Assembly (NCBI RefSeq): GCF_000828475.1
Contig: NZ_AP014648.1
Location: forward strand, 2,119,400 to 2,183,399
Length of the DNA stretch: 64,000 bases
From: Methyloceanibacter caenitepidi
GTDB taxonomy: Bacteria; Pseudomonadota; Alphaproteobacteria; Rhizobiales; Methyloligellaceae
Reading direction: 5' to 3'
Shown here piece by piece: positions 50,388-61,133 of this stretch (position 1 is its first letter; each line of letters begins with the position of its first letter). The position numbers and the translations under genes were made by a program. The notes under the pieces were generated by a model. That model ran no database searches. It had not been told where the DNA came from and saw only the letters and a list, made by a program, of their open reading frames with translations.

Positions 50388-51685
50388 GCGCGAGCGAAAC
50401 CGTAGCCGGACACGTCGAAAGCCCCGCGGCACCGACCACGCGCCCCTTCGCCCCGTTCGAATGGCTGGTGGCGCTGCGCTACCTCCGGGCGCGCCGCAAG
50501 GAAGGCTTCATCTCCGTCATCGCCGGCTTCTCCTTCATAGGCATCATGCTCGGCGTGGCGACGCTGATTATCGTCATGGCGGTCATGAACGGCTTCCGGC
50601 AGGAGTTGTTCGACAAGATGCTTGGGCTGAACGGCCATGTGGTCGTGCACAGCGTCGGGCAGTTCAAGGACTATGACGCGGTCTCGGAGCGCATTGCGAA
50701 CGTGCCCGACGTGAAGCACGCGCTTCCGCTCGTCGAAGGTCAAGTGCTCGCCTCGACGCCGCTCGGCTCCACAGGCGCGCTGGTGCGGGGCTTGCGCGAG
50801 AAAGATCTCAAGAGCCTCAAGGCGATTTCTAAAAACGTTCATTTCGGCACGCTCGACGGCTTCGACAAGAATCCAGGCATCGCTATCGGCAGCCGCATGG
50901 CGAACACGCTCAACGTAAAGGTCGGGGACAGCGTCTCGATACTGACACCGCGCGGCGCCTCCACGCCGCTCGGCACGGCGCCACGCATCAAACGCTATCC
51001 CGTCGTGGCGATCTTCGAGATCGGCATGTCCGAATACGATGCGAGCATCATGTTCATGCCGCTGAACGAGGCGCAGATCTATTTCAATCAGCCTGACTCT
51101 GTGACGGTTCTCGAAGTGGTGCTGAAGTCCCCGGACGAAGTGGCTGAACTCGCGCCGAAGATCCTCGAGGCCGGCGGACCGTCGATCTATGTCACCGACT
51201 GGCGCCAGCGCAACGCGACGTTCTTTTCCGCGCTGCAGGTCGAACGCAATGTGATGTTCTTGATCCTGACACTGATCGTTCTGGTGGCGGCGCTGAACAT
51301 CATTTCGGGCCTGAAGATGCTCGTGAAGGACAAGGCGCGCGACATCGCGATCCTTCGGACCATGGGCGCCACGCGAGGCTCCGTGATGCGCATCTTTCTG
51401 ATTGCCGGCGCCACGATCGGCGTCACCGGGACGCTGGCCGGACTTGCTCTCGGCGTGCTCGTGTGCGTGAACATCGACCACATCCGCTGGTTCGTTTCCT
51501 GGCTCACGGACACCGAACTGTTCCCCGCCGAACTCTATTACCTGTCGGAACTGCCGGCGGAGATGGATTCGGGAGAAACGGCTTCCGTCGTGATCATGGC
51601 GCTGACACTGTCCGTTCTGGCTTCCGTCTATCCGGCTTGGCGCGCCTCCCGGCTCGATCCGGTCGAAGCGCTGCGCTACGAGTAG
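50384..51685 (+). CDS. lolC: Lipoprotein-releasing ABC transporter permease (LolC/E type)
   Basis: The 433-residue inner-membrane protein releases lipoproteins to the carrier LolA. It has four membrane helices, the first after [20 protein letters not shown], a large periplasmic domain (about residues 70-290), and the three C-terminal helices with [20 protein letters not shown] and the end [18 protein letters not shown]. Only one permease gene is present beside lolD, so it may act as a homodimer. It is coupled to proS by ATGA. Confidence 0.92.
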   Translation: MSASETVAGHVESPAAPTTRPFAPFEWLVALRYLRARRKEGFISVIAGFSFIGIMLGVATLIIVMAVMNGFRQELFDKMLGLNGHVVVHSVGQFKDYDAVSERIANVPDVKHALPLVEGQVLASTPLGSTGALVRGLREKDLKSLKAISKNVHFGTLDGFDKNPGIAIGSRMANTLNVKVGDSVSILTPRGASTPLGTAPRIKRYPVVAIFEIGMSEYDASIMFMPLNEAQIYFNQPDSVTVLEVVLKSPDEVAELAPKILEAGGPSIYVTDWRQRNATFFSALQVERNVMFLILTLIVLVAALNIISGLKMLVKDKARDIAILRTMGATRGSVMRIFLIAGATIGVTGTLAGLALGVLVCVNIDHIRWFVSWLTDTELFPAELYYLSELPAEMDSGETASVVIMALTLSVLASVYPAWRASRLDPVEALRYE

Positions 51686-51693
51686 GGGGCCCC

Positions 51694-52413
51694 GTGGACG
51701 CAATCGAAAGAACACCCGCGCTACAGCTCGTCGATCTAGAGCGGGGCTTCACGCAAGGCGACCGCCGCATCGATGTCCTGAAGCTGGCGAACGCGAGCTT
51801 CTATCCGGGTGAGACTGTGGCGCTGCTCGGCCCCTCGGGCGCCGGCAAATCGACCCTGCTGCATATCGCGGGCCTGCTCGAAAAGCCGGACGCAGGCAGC
51901 GTGATCATCAACGGCCGCGACTGCGTCACGTTGGGAGACAACGAGCGCACGCGTATCCGGCGGATGGAGGTGGGCTTCATCTACCAGTTCCATCATCTGT
52001 TGCCCGAGTTCTCGGCGCTGGAGAATGTGATGCTGCCGCAGCTCGTCCTCGGCCGCTCCAAGCACGACGCCGAGGCCCGGGCCAAGGCGCTTTTGGACCC
52101 GCTCGGCCTCAAGGACCGATGGACCCACAGGCCGGCAGAGCTCTCCGGCGGAGAGCAGCAGCGCGTCGCCATCGCGCGCGCCGTGGCAAACCAGCCCAAG
52201 GTCCTTCTGGCCGACGAGCCGACAGGCAATCTCGATCCGCACACCGCCGACAGGGTCTTCGACCAGATGATGCACCTGGTTCGGGACGAGGGTGTCGCGG
52301 CCGTAATCGCCACCCACAATCTCGAGCTGGCGGCCCGCATGGATCGGGTCCTGCGCCTGACCGACGGATTGCTTGTGGAGGAAGAGGTCGCCGTCGTGGA
52401 AGCGGTCGGGTAG
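51694..52413 (+). CDS. lolD: Lipoprotein-releasing ABC transporter ATP-binding protein LolD
   Basis: LolD drives the Lol release complex. The 239-residue protein has Walker [11 protein letters not shown]-loop [20 protein letters not shown], signature [14 protein letters not shown], Walker [13 protein letters not shown] and the switch histidine in ATHNLEL. Start GTG 51694 with AGGGGG upstream is chosen; the frame is open earlier inside lolC. It lies eight bases after lolC. Confidence 0.94.
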   Translation: MDAIERTPALQLVDLERGFTQGDRRIDVLKLANASFYPGETVALLGPSGAGKSTLLHIAGLLEKPDAGSVIINGRDCVTLGDNERTRIRRMEVGFIYQFHHLLPEFSALENVMLPQLVLGRSKHDAEARAKALLDPLGLKDRWTHRPAELSGGEQQRVAIARAVANQPKVLLADEPTGNLDPHTADRVFDQMMHLVRDEGVAAVIATHNLELAARMDRVLRLTDGLLVEEEVAVVEAVG

Positions 52414-52494
52414 GCGCCTTGCCATCCGGGCCCAAGGGTCCACAATTCCGTCTGGAAGCCGTTGAGTCTCTGACCACCCCAAAGACGGAACATC

Positions 52495-55400
52495 ATGAGC
52501 GACCAGCAACCCTTCGTGCACCTGCACGTGCATTCCGCCTATTCCTTGCTGGAAGGCGCGCTCAAGATTCCGAAGCTCGTCGAACTGGCCAAGGCCGACG
52601 CGGCGCCGGCCCTGGCGCTCACCGATTCCAACAATTTGTTCGGCGCACTCGAATTCTCCGAAGCGGTCTCGGGCGCCGGCATTCAGCCCATTATCGGCTG
52701 CACGCTGAACCTCACCTTCGAGAAGCCCGGCAAGAAGGGAGGGGCCCCGGAGCTGGTCAACCAGACCCCCGACGGCCGCATCGCGCTCCTGGCCAAGGAC
52801 GAGACCGGCTACGCCAACCTGATGGAGCTGACGAGCCGCGCCTACTTCACGGCAGCCGAGACAGGGGACGCCTTCGTCACCATCGATGAACTGGCGGGGC
52901 ATTCACGCGGTTTGATCGCGCTCAGCGGCGGCCCGGAGGGCCTCATCGACACGGCCTTCGCGGATGGGAACGCGGAGCTTGCCCGTGCCCGCGTCGAGGC
53001 GCTCCATTCGATCTTTGGAGACTGCTTCTACATCGAGCTCCAACGCCATGGTCTGGCTCAGGAAAGGGCCGTCGAGCCCCACCTGGTGCAACTGGCCTAT
53101 GAACGCTCGATCCCGCTTGTGGCGACCAATGAGCCGTTCTTTGCCACCTCGGACGATTTCGAGGCCCATGACGCGCTGATCTGTATAGCGCAAGGAAGCT
53201 ACGTGGCCGTGGACGACCGCCGCCGCCTCAGCCCCGAACACTACTTCAAGTCCGCGGACGAAATGCGGGCCCTGTTCGCGGACCTGCCCGAGGCCATTGA
53301 AAACACGGTCGAGATCGCCCGGCGTTGCGCCTATCGCCCGCAGAAACGCAGCCCGATCCTGCCGGCGTTTCTTTCCGGCGGCGAGGCAAGCGCGGCCCTT
53401 GCGGAGACCGAAGCCGAGGAGCTGAAAAGGCAGGCGGAAGACGGCCTTGCCGCGCGCATCGCACAGCACGGAACAGCCCCGGGCGCGGACGAAGCGGCCT
53501 ATCGCGAGCGGCTCGCCTTCGAACTCGAGATCATCACCCGCATGAACTATCAGGGCTACTTCCTGATCGTTTCGGACTTCATCAAATGGACCAAGGGGCA
53601 GGGCATCCCGGTAGGCCCGGGGCGCGGGTCCGGCGCGGGTTCGCTCGTCGCATATGCGCTGACAATCACCGATCTCGACCCCATCCGCTTCGGGCTCCTG
53701 TTCGAGCGCTTCCTGAACCCGGAACGCGTGTCCATGCCCGACTTCGATATCGACTTCTGCCAGGACCGCCGCGACGAGGTCATCGCCTATGTGCGCGACC
53801 GCTACGGGGCCGACCGGGTCGCGCAGATCATCACCTTCGGTAAGCTCCAGGCCCGCGCCGTGCTGCGCGATGTGGGCCGCGTGCTGCAGATGCCGTACGG
53901 GCAGGTCGACCGGCTCTGCAAGCTCGTCCCTATGAACCCGGCGAACCCGGTCACGTTGCCTCAAGCCATCGCCGGCGAACCGCGCTTGCAGGAGGAGCGC
54001 GACAAGGAGCCGATCGTCGCCAAACTGCTCGACATCGGCCAGCGGCTCGAGGGCCTCTACCGGCACGCTTCGACCCACGCGGCGGGCGTCGTGATCGCGG
54101 ATCGGAACCTGACCGAACTCGTGCCGCTCTATCGTGACGCGCGCGCCCAACTCCCGGCCACCCAGTTCAACATGAAATGGGCCGAAGCAGCCGGGCTGGT
54201 GAAGTTCGACTTCCTCGGGCTCAAGACGCTGACCGTCATCGACATGACGCGGCGGCTGATTGGCCGCGACGGGCCCGATATCGATCCGGCGGAGATCCCA
54301 CTCGACGACACCAGGACCTACGAGTTGATCCAGCGGGCGGAGACGGTGGGCGTGTTCCAGCTGGAAAGCCAGGGCATGCGCGACGCCTTGCGCAAGCTGA
54401 AGCCCGACCGGTTCGAAGACATCATCGCCATGGTCGCGCTCTACCGGCCAGGCCCGATGGACAATATCGAGACCTTCGTGAACCGGAAGCACGGCAAGGA
54501 GGAGATCGAGACACTCCATCCCATGATCGAGCCCATCCTGGCGGAGACCTACGGCGTCATCATCTACCAGGAGCAGGTGATGCAGATCGCACAGGTTCTG
54601 TCCGGCTACTCCCTCGGAGAGGCCGATCTGCTGCGCCGGGCCATGGGCAAGAAGATCAAGGCCGAGATGGACAAGCAGCGGAAGCGCTTTGTCGACGGCG
54701 CGGTCGCGAACGGCGTGGAGAAGGGCCGGGCGGAATACATATTTGAACTGGTGGCGAAGTTCGCCGGCTACGGCTTCAACAAGTCACACGCGGCGGCCTA
54801 TGCGCTGATCGCCTACCAGACCGCCTATCTCAAGGCGAACTACCCGACCGAATTCGTTGCGGCATCCATGACGCTGGACATGGGCAACGCCGACAAGCTC
54901 AACAGCTTCGCGCAAGAGGCGCGGCGGCTCGGCATCAAGCTCGAGCAGCCGTCGGTGAACCACTCCGAAGTCGGCTTCATCCCCAATGGCAAGGCGATCC
55001 GCTACTCCCTTGCGGCGCTTAAGAATGTCGGCCAACCTGCTGTCGAGTCCATCGTGGCGGAGCGGAACGCCAACGGCCTGTTCGGCGACATCTCCGACTT
55101 CGCACGCCGCTTGAACCCGCGCCACGTAAACAAGCGCGCCTTGGAGACACTCGCGACTGCCGGCGCTTTCGACGAGCTCGGTATCGACCGGGCCACGGCG
55201 CTCGAGAACGTGGACCGGATGATCCTCGCCGGGAACAGCGCCCAGGAAGCTCGTACCGGCGGCCAGAACGATCTGTTCTTCTCCGGCGGCAATCAGACCC
55301 CGCCGCCGATCGAGCTGCGCAAGGCGGATCCCTGGCTCCCGACGGACCGGCTTGCCAAAGAGTTCGAGGCCGTGGGCTTCTTCCTGACCGGGCACCCGCT

Positions 55401-55956
55401 CGACGAATACAGCGAAGTTCTCAAGTCTCTTGGCGTGGAGACCTGGACCGAATTTGCGGCAAAGGCGCAGACGAAGCGGGTCGTGGGCAGGCTCGCCGGG
55501 ACGGTTCTCTCCTCGCGCGAACGCAAAGGCAAGACCGGTAACCCCTATGCGTTCGTTGCTTTTTCCGACGCCACCGGGCAGTTCGAGGCCGTGATCTTCT
55601 CAGAAGCGTTGATTGCCGGCCGTCCGCTCCTCGAGGCAGGATCGGTGGTTCTCCTCGACGTGGAAGCCGAAGCGGACGGAGAAAACGTGCGCGTCCGGGT
55701 TCAGGGGCTGTCGTCCCTGGACAACACCGCCGAAGAGCGCTCCTCGGGCATGGAAGTCACTGTCGACGATCCCCGAGCCCTCTCGCTGCTTGCTGCGCAG
55801 ATAGGCGCCGAGGGCGGGCAAGGGCGGCTTCGCCTCCGGCTCCTCATCGACGGCAAGGAGGTCGAGTTCGATCTGCCGCAAGGGATCGATTCCACCCCCC
55901 GCCAGCGCAGCGCGCTCAAGCTCTTGGAGGGGGTCCTGGACGTCAGCGCGATCTAG
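52495..55956 (+). CDS. dnaE: DNA polymerase III alpha subunit
   Basis: DnaE is the replicative polymerase. The 1153-residue protein has an N-terminal PHP domain (HLHVHSAYSLLEGALKIPKL), the polymerase palm with the catalytic aspartates in PDFDIDFCQDRR (about 415-426), the GRGSGAGSLVAYAL loop, fingers with KKIKAEMDKQRKRFVDGAV, a helix-hairpin-helix region and an OB-fold near residues 985-1060. Length is normal for DnaE1. It follows lolD by 81 bases, a gene order typical for rhizobia. Confidence 0.96.
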   Translation: MSDQQPFVHLHVHSAYSLLEGALKIPKLVELAKADAAPALALTDSNNLFGALEFSEAVSGAGIQPIIGCTLNLTFEKPGKKGGAPELVNQTPDGRIALLAKDETGYANLMELTSRAYFTAAETGDAFVTIDELAGHSRGLIALSGGPEGLIDTAFADGNAELARARVEALHSIFGDCFYIELQRHGLAQERAVEPHLVQLAYERSIPLVATNEPFFATSDDFEAHDALICIAQGSYVAVDDRRRLSPEHYFKSADEMRALFADLPEAIENTVEIARRCAYRPQKRSPILPAFLSGGEASAALAETEAEELKRQAEDGLAARIAQHGTAPGADEAAYRERLAFELEIITRMNYQGYFLIVSDFIKWTKGQGIPVGPGRGSGAGSLVAYALTITDLDPIRFGLLFERFLNPERVSMPDFDIDFCQDRRDEVIAYVRDRYGADRVAQIITFGKLQARAVLRDVGRVLQMPYGQVDRLCKLVPMNPANPVTLPQAIAGEPRLQEERDKEPIVAKLLDIGQRLEGLYRHASTHAAGVVIADRNLTELVPLYRDARAQLPATQFNMKWAEAAGLVKFDFLGLKTLTVIDMTRRLIGRDGPDIDPAEIPLDDTRTYELIQRAETVGVFQLESQGMRDALRKLKPDRFEDIIAMVALYRPGPMDNIETFVNRKHGKEEIETLHPMIEPILAETYGVIIYQEQVMQIAQVLSGYSLGEADLLRRAMGKKIKAEMDKQRKRFVDGAVANGVEKGRAEYIFELVAKFAGYGFNKSHAAAYALIAYQTAYLKANYPTEFVAASMTLDMGNADKLNSFAQEARRLGIKLEQPSVNHSEVGFIPNGKAIRYSLAALKNVGQPAVESIVAERNANGLFGDISDFARRLNPRHVNKRALETLATAGAFDELGIDRATALENVDRMILAGNSAQEARTGGQNDLFFSGGNQTPPPIELRKADPWLPTDRLAKEFEAVGFFLTGHPLDEYSEVLKSLGVETWTEFAAKAQTKRVVGRLAGTVLSSRERKGKTGNPYAFVAFSDATGQFEAVIFSEALIAGRPLLEAGSVVLLDVEAEADGENVRVRVQGLSSLDNTAEERSSGMEVTVDDPRALSLLAAQIGAEGGQGRLRLRLLIDGKEVEFDLPQGIDSTPRQRSALKLLEGVLDVSAI

Positions 55957-56003
55957 GGACGGCCGAAGCTCGACGAGCCCTTGATTTGGAGCCGTTTCCA
56001 GGC

Positions 56004-56032
56004 TTGCAAAGCATCGGCGTGACCCCTATAAG
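56004..56032 (+). promoter_or_regulatory. Likely sigma-70 type promoter of rpsB-tsf
   Basis: A -35-like TTGCAA (56004-56009) and a -10-like TATAAG (56027-56032) are separated by exactly 17 bases, followed by a GC-rich discriminator (GCGC), as often seen in promoters of ribosomal genes under growth-rate control. It lies 136 bases before rpsB. Confidence 0.6.
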
Positions 56033-56167
56033 GCGCACCATCTCACACGCGGGGACAAAGCGTCACATTGGTTTTCTATAACCAGTGCGCTCGCTCCGGT
56101 GACCGGTTTTCGATCGGTCTCTCAACGCCCCGCGGCGGAAAAACCGGAAAAAGGAGTCTGCAGTCCC

Positions 56168-56983
56168 ATGGCACTGCCCGATCTATCTATGCGCCAGCTC
56201 TTGGAAGCTGGGGTTCACTTCGGCCACCAGACACATCGCTGGAACCCGAAAATGGCGCCGTTCATCTACGGCTCCCGCAACAATATCCACATTATCGACC
56301 TGACCCAGACGGTGCCGCTGCTGCACCAGGCTCTGGTCGCCGTCTCCGACGTGGTCGCCAAGGGCGGACGCGTGCTCTTCGTGGGCACCAAGCGCCAGGC
56401 CGCCGAGGCGATTGCGGAAGGTGCGCGCTCGTCGGCACAGTACTTCATCAATCACCGTTGGCTCGGCGGTACGCTGACGAACTGGCGCACCATCTCGCAC
56501 TCCATCAAGCGCCTGAAGGCCCTGGAAGAGCTGCTCGAGGGTGAGCACCGCGGCCTCACCAAGAAAGAGCTTTTGCAGCTGACCCGCGAGCGCGACAAGC
56601 TTGAGATCTCGCTGGGCGGCATCAAAGACATGGGTGCGCCGCCGGACCTCATTTTCGTGATCGACACCAACAAGGAGTCCATCGCGATCGCCGAGGCCCG
56701 CAAGCTGAACATCCCGGTCGTCGCGATCGTCGATTCCAACTGCGACCCGGACGGCATCAACTATCCCATTCCCGGCAACGACGACGCCGGGCGCGCGATC
56801 ACGCTGTATTGCGACCTGATTGCCCGTGCCGCCATTGACGGTATCGAGCGCGGCCAAGGGTCGGTCGGCGTTGATCTGGGCGAAGCCGAGGAGCCAATGG
56901 CCGAACCGGCCATCGAGGATGCCCCGGCAACGGAAGCAGCACCGGCCGAAGCCGGCGAAGCTGAATCCACGGCGAACGCGTAA
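56168..56983 (+). CDS. rpsB: 30S ribosomal protein S2
   Basis: S2 binds the 30S subunit and is needed for translation. The 271-residue protein has the family opening [20 protein letters not shown] with HRWNPKM, then [17 protein letters not shown] and [20 protein letters not shown]. The C-terminal 35 residues are an acidic Ala/Glu-rich tail usual in alphaproteobacteria. ATG 56168 follows AAAGGAG at a somewhat long distance. Confidence 0.97.
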   Translation: MALPDLSMRQLLEAGVHFGHQTHRWNPKMAPFIYGSRNNIHIIDLTQTVPLLHQALVAVSDVVAKGGRVLFVGTKRQAAEAIAEGARSSAQYFINHRWLGGTLTNWRTISHSIKRLKALEELLEGEHRGLTKKELLQLTRERDKLEISLGGIKDMGAPPDLIFVIDTNKESIAIAEARKLNIPVVAIVDSNCDPDGINYPIPGNDDAGRAITLYCDLIARAAIDGIERGQGSVGVDLGEAEEPMAEPAIEDAPATEAAPAEAGEAESTANA

Positions 56984-56991
56984 TCGAAAAG

Positions 56992-57010
56992 CCGGGCCCT
57001 TTCGGCCCGG
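56992..57010 (+). other. Hairpin between rpsB and tsf
   Basis: CCGGGCC (56992-56998) pairs exactly with GGCCCGG (57004-57010) around loop CTTTC, eight bases after the rpsB stop and 20 bases before tsf. Without a T run it is more likely a partial attenuator or processing site that sets the S2 to EF-Ts ratio. Confidence 0.5.
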
Positions 57011-57029
57011 AACAAGTGAAGAGGAACTG

Positions 57030-57956
57030 ATGGCGACGATCACTGCGGCCATGGTCAAGGAGCTCCGCGAGAAGACCGGCGCGGGAATGATGGATTGTAA
57101 GTCGGCCCTGAACGAGAACGACGGCGACATGGAAGCCGCCGTCGATTGGCTTCGTGCGAAAGGCCTCGCCAAGGCGGCGAAGAAGGCCGGTCGTGTCGCC
57201 GCGGAAGGCCTGATCGGTATCGCGGAGACCGACACCGAGGCAGCCCTCGTGGAAGTCAATTCCGAGACCGACTTCGTGGCCCGGAACCCGACCTTCCAGG
57301 ACATGGTCACCGCCATCTCCAACGCCGCCATCAACGCCAAGGGCGACATCGAGAAGCTCGGCGCGGAAGCCTACAAGGGCGGCAGCTCTGTTGCCGAAAC
57401 GCTGAAAGAGATGGTCGGCTCCATCGGCGAGAACATGACCCTCCGCCGGACGGCTTATCTCGACGCGGGCAAGGGCGTGGTCGCGAGCTACATGCACAAC
57501 CAGGCCGCTCCTGGGCTCGGCAAGATCGGCGTGATCGTTGCGCTGGAATCCACCGGCGATGTGGATGCCGTGAAGGGCTTCGGCAAGCAGGTCGCCATGC
57601 ACATCGCGGCGACGAACCCGCAGGCCATCGACACGGACAGCCTGGACCAGGAGCTGGTCGAGCGCGAGCGTACCGTCCTGACCGAGCAGGCCAAGGAGTC
57701 CGGTAAGCCGGACAACGTCATCGAGAAGATGGTCGAGGGTCGCTTGCGGAAGTTCTATGAGGAAGTGGTCCTGCTCAAGCAGCCCTTCGTGCATGACCCG
57801 GACAACACGGTCGCCAAGGCCATGGAGGCCGCCGGCAAGGATGCAGGCGCCCCCATCAAGATCGTCGGGTTCTACCGGTATGCCTTGGGCGAGGGCATCG
57901 AAAAGGAAGAAGGCGACTTCGCCGCCGAGGTTGCCGCCGCTGCCTCGGGCGCATAG
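57030..57956 (+). CDS. tsf: Elongation factor Ts
   Basis: EF-Ts exchanges GDP for GTP on EF-Tu. The 308-residue protein has the N-terminal UBA-like part ([20 protein letters not shown]), the core [10 protein letters not shown] motif and C-terminal coiled-coil region ending in [11 protein letters not shown] 57030 has GAGGA six bases upstream. The frame is open upstream inside rpsB. Confidence 0.97.
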   Translation: MATITAAMVKELREKTGAGMMDCKSALNENDGDMEAAVDWLRAKGLAKAAKKAGRVAAEGLIGIAETDTEAALVEVNSETDFVARNPTFQDMVTAISNAAINAKGDIEKLGAEAYKGGSSVAETLKEMVGSIGENMTLRRTAYLDAGKGVVASYMHNQAAPGLGKIGVIVALESTGDVDAVKGFGKQVAMHIAATNPQAIDTDSLDQELVERERTVLTEQAKESGKPDNVIEKMVEGRLRKFYEEVVLLKQPFVHDPDNTVAKAMEAAGKDAGAPIKIVGFYRYALGEGIEKEEGDFAAEVAAAASGA

Positions 57957-57962
57957 GGTTCA

Positions 57963-57990
57963 GGCGGCGGCTCGGTATCGAGTCGCCGCC
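57963..57990 (+). other. Hairpin just after tsf
   Basis: GGCGGCG (57963-57969) and CTCG (57971-57974) pair with CGAG (57979-57982) and CGCCGCC (57984-57990) around loop GTAT, with one G-T pair in between. It lies seven bases after the tsf stop and is followed by a second, true terminator. Confidence 0.5.
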
Positions 57991-58005
57991 GATCCAAGCC
58001 TGGGT

Positions 58006-58036
58006 GGGCCGGGGCCTTTTCACCCGGCCCGTTTTT
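58006..58036 (+). terminator. Rho-independent terminator after tsf
   Basis: GGGCCGGG (58006-58013) pairs exactly with CCCGGCCC (58023-58030), nine-base loop, followed by GTTTTT (58031-58036). It separates the rpsB-tsf transcript from pyrH. Confidence 0.85.
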
Positions 58037-58075
58037 GGGATAATCCCGCCATATTGCCGCCGGAGCCATGCGTTG

Positions 58076-58810
58076 ATGGACACACCGTCTGCCGCGAAGT
58101 CGCGCTACAGGCGCGTACTCGTCAAACTCTCCGGGGAAGCGCTCGCCGGCGATAAGGGCTTCGGCATCGACCTCGATGTCATCGATCCGATCGCGAAAGA
58201 CATCGCCGCGGCAGCGGCGATCGGCGTCGAGATCTGCGTCGTCGTGGGTGGCGGCAATATCTTCCGCGGCATGATGGCGGCCGAGGGCGGCATCGATCGC
58301 GCTCGGGCCGACTACATGGGCATGCTGGCGACGGTGATGAACGCGCTCGCCCTTCAGACCGCCATCGAACGGGCAGGGCAGACGGCCCGCGTCCTTTCCG
58401 CGATCCCGATGCCGACAGTCTGCGAGCCCTATATCCGGGACAAGGCGCTCGATCATCTGAGCAAGGGGCGCGTCCTGGTCTTCGCGGGCGGGACCGGCAA
58501 TCCGTTCTTCACGACCGATACGGCGGCCGCTTTGCGCGCCGCGGAGATGGAATGCGAAGCTCTTTACAAGGCCACGCAGGTCGACGGCGTCTACAGCGCC
58601 GACCCCAAGAAGGTGCCTGATGCAAAGCGTTATGAACGCCTGAGCTACGCCGAAGTCCTCAAGCAGGATCTGAGGATCATGGACGGGGCCGCAATCGCCC
58701 TTGCCCGAGACAACCGGATTCCGATAATTGTGTTCTCGATCAAGAACCAAGGCAGCTTGGCTCTTGAACTCCAAGGGCAAGGGGCCTCGACGATCATCGA
58801 CGGCGGTTAG
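58076..58810 (+). CDS. pyrH: UMP kinase
   Basis: PyrH phosphorylates UMP to UDP. The 244-residue amino-acid-kinase-fold protein has [49 protein letters not shown] and [23 protein letters not shown] 58076 gives [14 protein letters not shown]; the frame opens at 58004 with residues from the terminator region. Confidence 0.96.
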   Translation: MDTPSAAKSRYRRVLVKLSGEALAGDKGFGIDLDVIDPIAKDIAAAAAIGVEICVVVGGGNIFRGMMAAEGGIDRARADYMGMLATVMNALALQTAIERAGQTARVLSAIPMPTVCEPYIRDKALDHLSKGRVLVFAGGTGNPFFTTDTAAALRAAEMECEALYKATQVDGVYSADPKKVPDAKRYERLSYAEVLKQDLRIMDGAAIALARDNRIPIIVFSIKNQGSLALELQGQGASTIIDGG

Positions 58811-58894
58811 GCCGTCCAACAAATTCGGAAACGCCAACACAACGCGCCAGGGCCGGCTCGGAATGCCGGAACGATGGCTGCTAGGGATGACAAG

Positions 58895-59452
58895 ATGTCT
58901 GACTTTGACTTGGATGAAATCGAACGGCGGATGCGCGGCGCGCTGAGCTCTCTAAAGCACGAGTTCAGCGGACTGCGCACGGGCCGCGCCAGCGCCAGCC
59001 TATTGGATCCCGTCATGGTGTCGGCCTACGGAAACCCGATGCCGCTGAACCAGGTGGCAACCGTCAACGTTCCCGAAGCACGGATGATTACCGTGCAGGT
59101 CTGGGACAAGGGGCAGGTGCCGGCGGTTGAAAAAGCGATCCGCGAGTCCGATTTGGGGCTGAACCCGGTCGTCGAAGGCCAGCTCCTGCGGCTGCCGATC
59201 CCCGAGCTCAACGAAGAGCGCCGCCAGGAACTGGCGAAGGTCGCTCACAAATATGCGGAGCAGGGCCGGATCGCCGTGCGCAATGTGCGCCGCGACGGCA
59301 TGGAGCATCTGAAGAAGGCCGAGAAGGACGGTGACATGGGCAAGGACGAGCACCATGCGCTGGCCAACAAGGTTCAGGACTTGACCGACAAGGTCATCAA
59401 GGAAATCGACGAGGCGCTCGCCACGAAGGAAGCGGAGATCATGCAGGTCTGA
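58895..59452 (+). CDS. frr: Ribosome recycling factor
   Basis: RRF splits post-termination ribosomes with EF-G. The 185-residue protein from ATG 58895 ([13 protein letters not shown]) has the normal length and AGGGA seven bases upstream; ATG 58874 would add seven residues. Motifs [33 protein letters not shown] and [17 protein letters not shown] are clear. Confidence 0.95.
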   Translation: MSDFDLDEIERRMRGALSSLKHEFSGLRTGRASASLLDPVMVSAYGNPMPLNQVATVNVPEARMITVQVWDKGQVPAVEKAIRESDLGLNPVVEGQLLRLPIPELNEERRQELAKVAHKYAEQGRIAVRNVRRDGMEHLKKAEKDGDMGKDEHHALANKVQDLTDKVIKEIDEALATKEAEIMQV

Positions 59453-59501
59453 TTAGGACCCGTATGCGGAAGCTCGGTGGCCGGTTTCGGAGAAGCACGC
59501 T

Positions 59502-60253
<752 letters not shown>

Positions 60254-60257
<4 letters not shown>

Positions 60258-61123
60258 CGTCTCCGCCGCCTTCCCAAGGCAACTCCTCGCAGTCTCAGAG
60301 CAAAGCCTTGCCGGAACTGTGGCGCAGGATCGGGTCCGCCGTGTTCTTGGCTGCGCTGACGCTCGCCGCGCTCGTCCTCAGCCCCTGGACCTTTCTCGTT
60401 CTGGTCATCGCATCGGCCATGGTCCTGACCTGGGAGTGGGGCTCGGCAACGCGGGCCACGGGCGGCGACGCCACCTCGATCATCCATATCGCTTGCGCAA
60501 CCGCCGTCGTCATTTTTGTCGCGGTCCATAGGTACGAGTATGCAGCGATCATCTTTGCCGCCGCGATGTTGACGCTCCTCATTTCCGGCTACCAGAAGAA
60601 GACGCCGAAGGAAGCAAAACTCGACGCGGGCGGCTTGGCCTATGTCGTGCTGCCCGCCGCCGCCCTTATTTGGCTGCGCAGCGACCCGAACCACGGGCTG
60701 GCGGCCGTTCTGTTCGTCCTCGTCGTCAGTTGGACCACGGACACGGCCTCGTATGTCGGCGGCCGCGCATTCGGCGGTCCGAAATTCGCGCCGACGATCT
60801 CGCCGAAAAAGACCTGGAGCGGCTTCATTATTGGCACCGCAACGCCCATGCTGATCGGCGTGCTCTTCGCGTACTATCTCGGCAACACCTCTCCGGTGGC
60901 CCTGGCGCTGGTGGCATTAGTGCTTGCCTTCGCCTGCCAGATGGGTGACTTGCTTGAGAGTGCCGTGAAACGGAGCCTGGGCATCAAGGATATGAGCCAG
61001 CTTATTCCGGGCCATGGCGGCTTCTTCGACCGGATCGACAGCCTACTGATGGCGGCGGTCGTGGCAGCGTTGATTGGCCTGCGGAATCCTGAATTTCCGG
61101 CTGCCGGGCTCTTGATATGGTGA
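60254..61123 (+). CDS. cdsA: Phosphatidate cytidylyltransferase
   Basis: CdsA makes CDP-diacylglycerol for phospholipid synthesis. The 289-residue membrane protein has the C-terminal signature SPKKTWSGFIIG and QMGDLLESAVKRSLGIKDMS with LIPGHGGFFDRIDSLL. GTG 60254 overlaps the uppS stop and gives MTSPPPSQG; the frame is open upstream inside uppS. Two long hydrophobic blocks before residue 150 fit several helices. Confidence 0.93.
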
Positions 61124-61133
61124 GGGGCGTACC

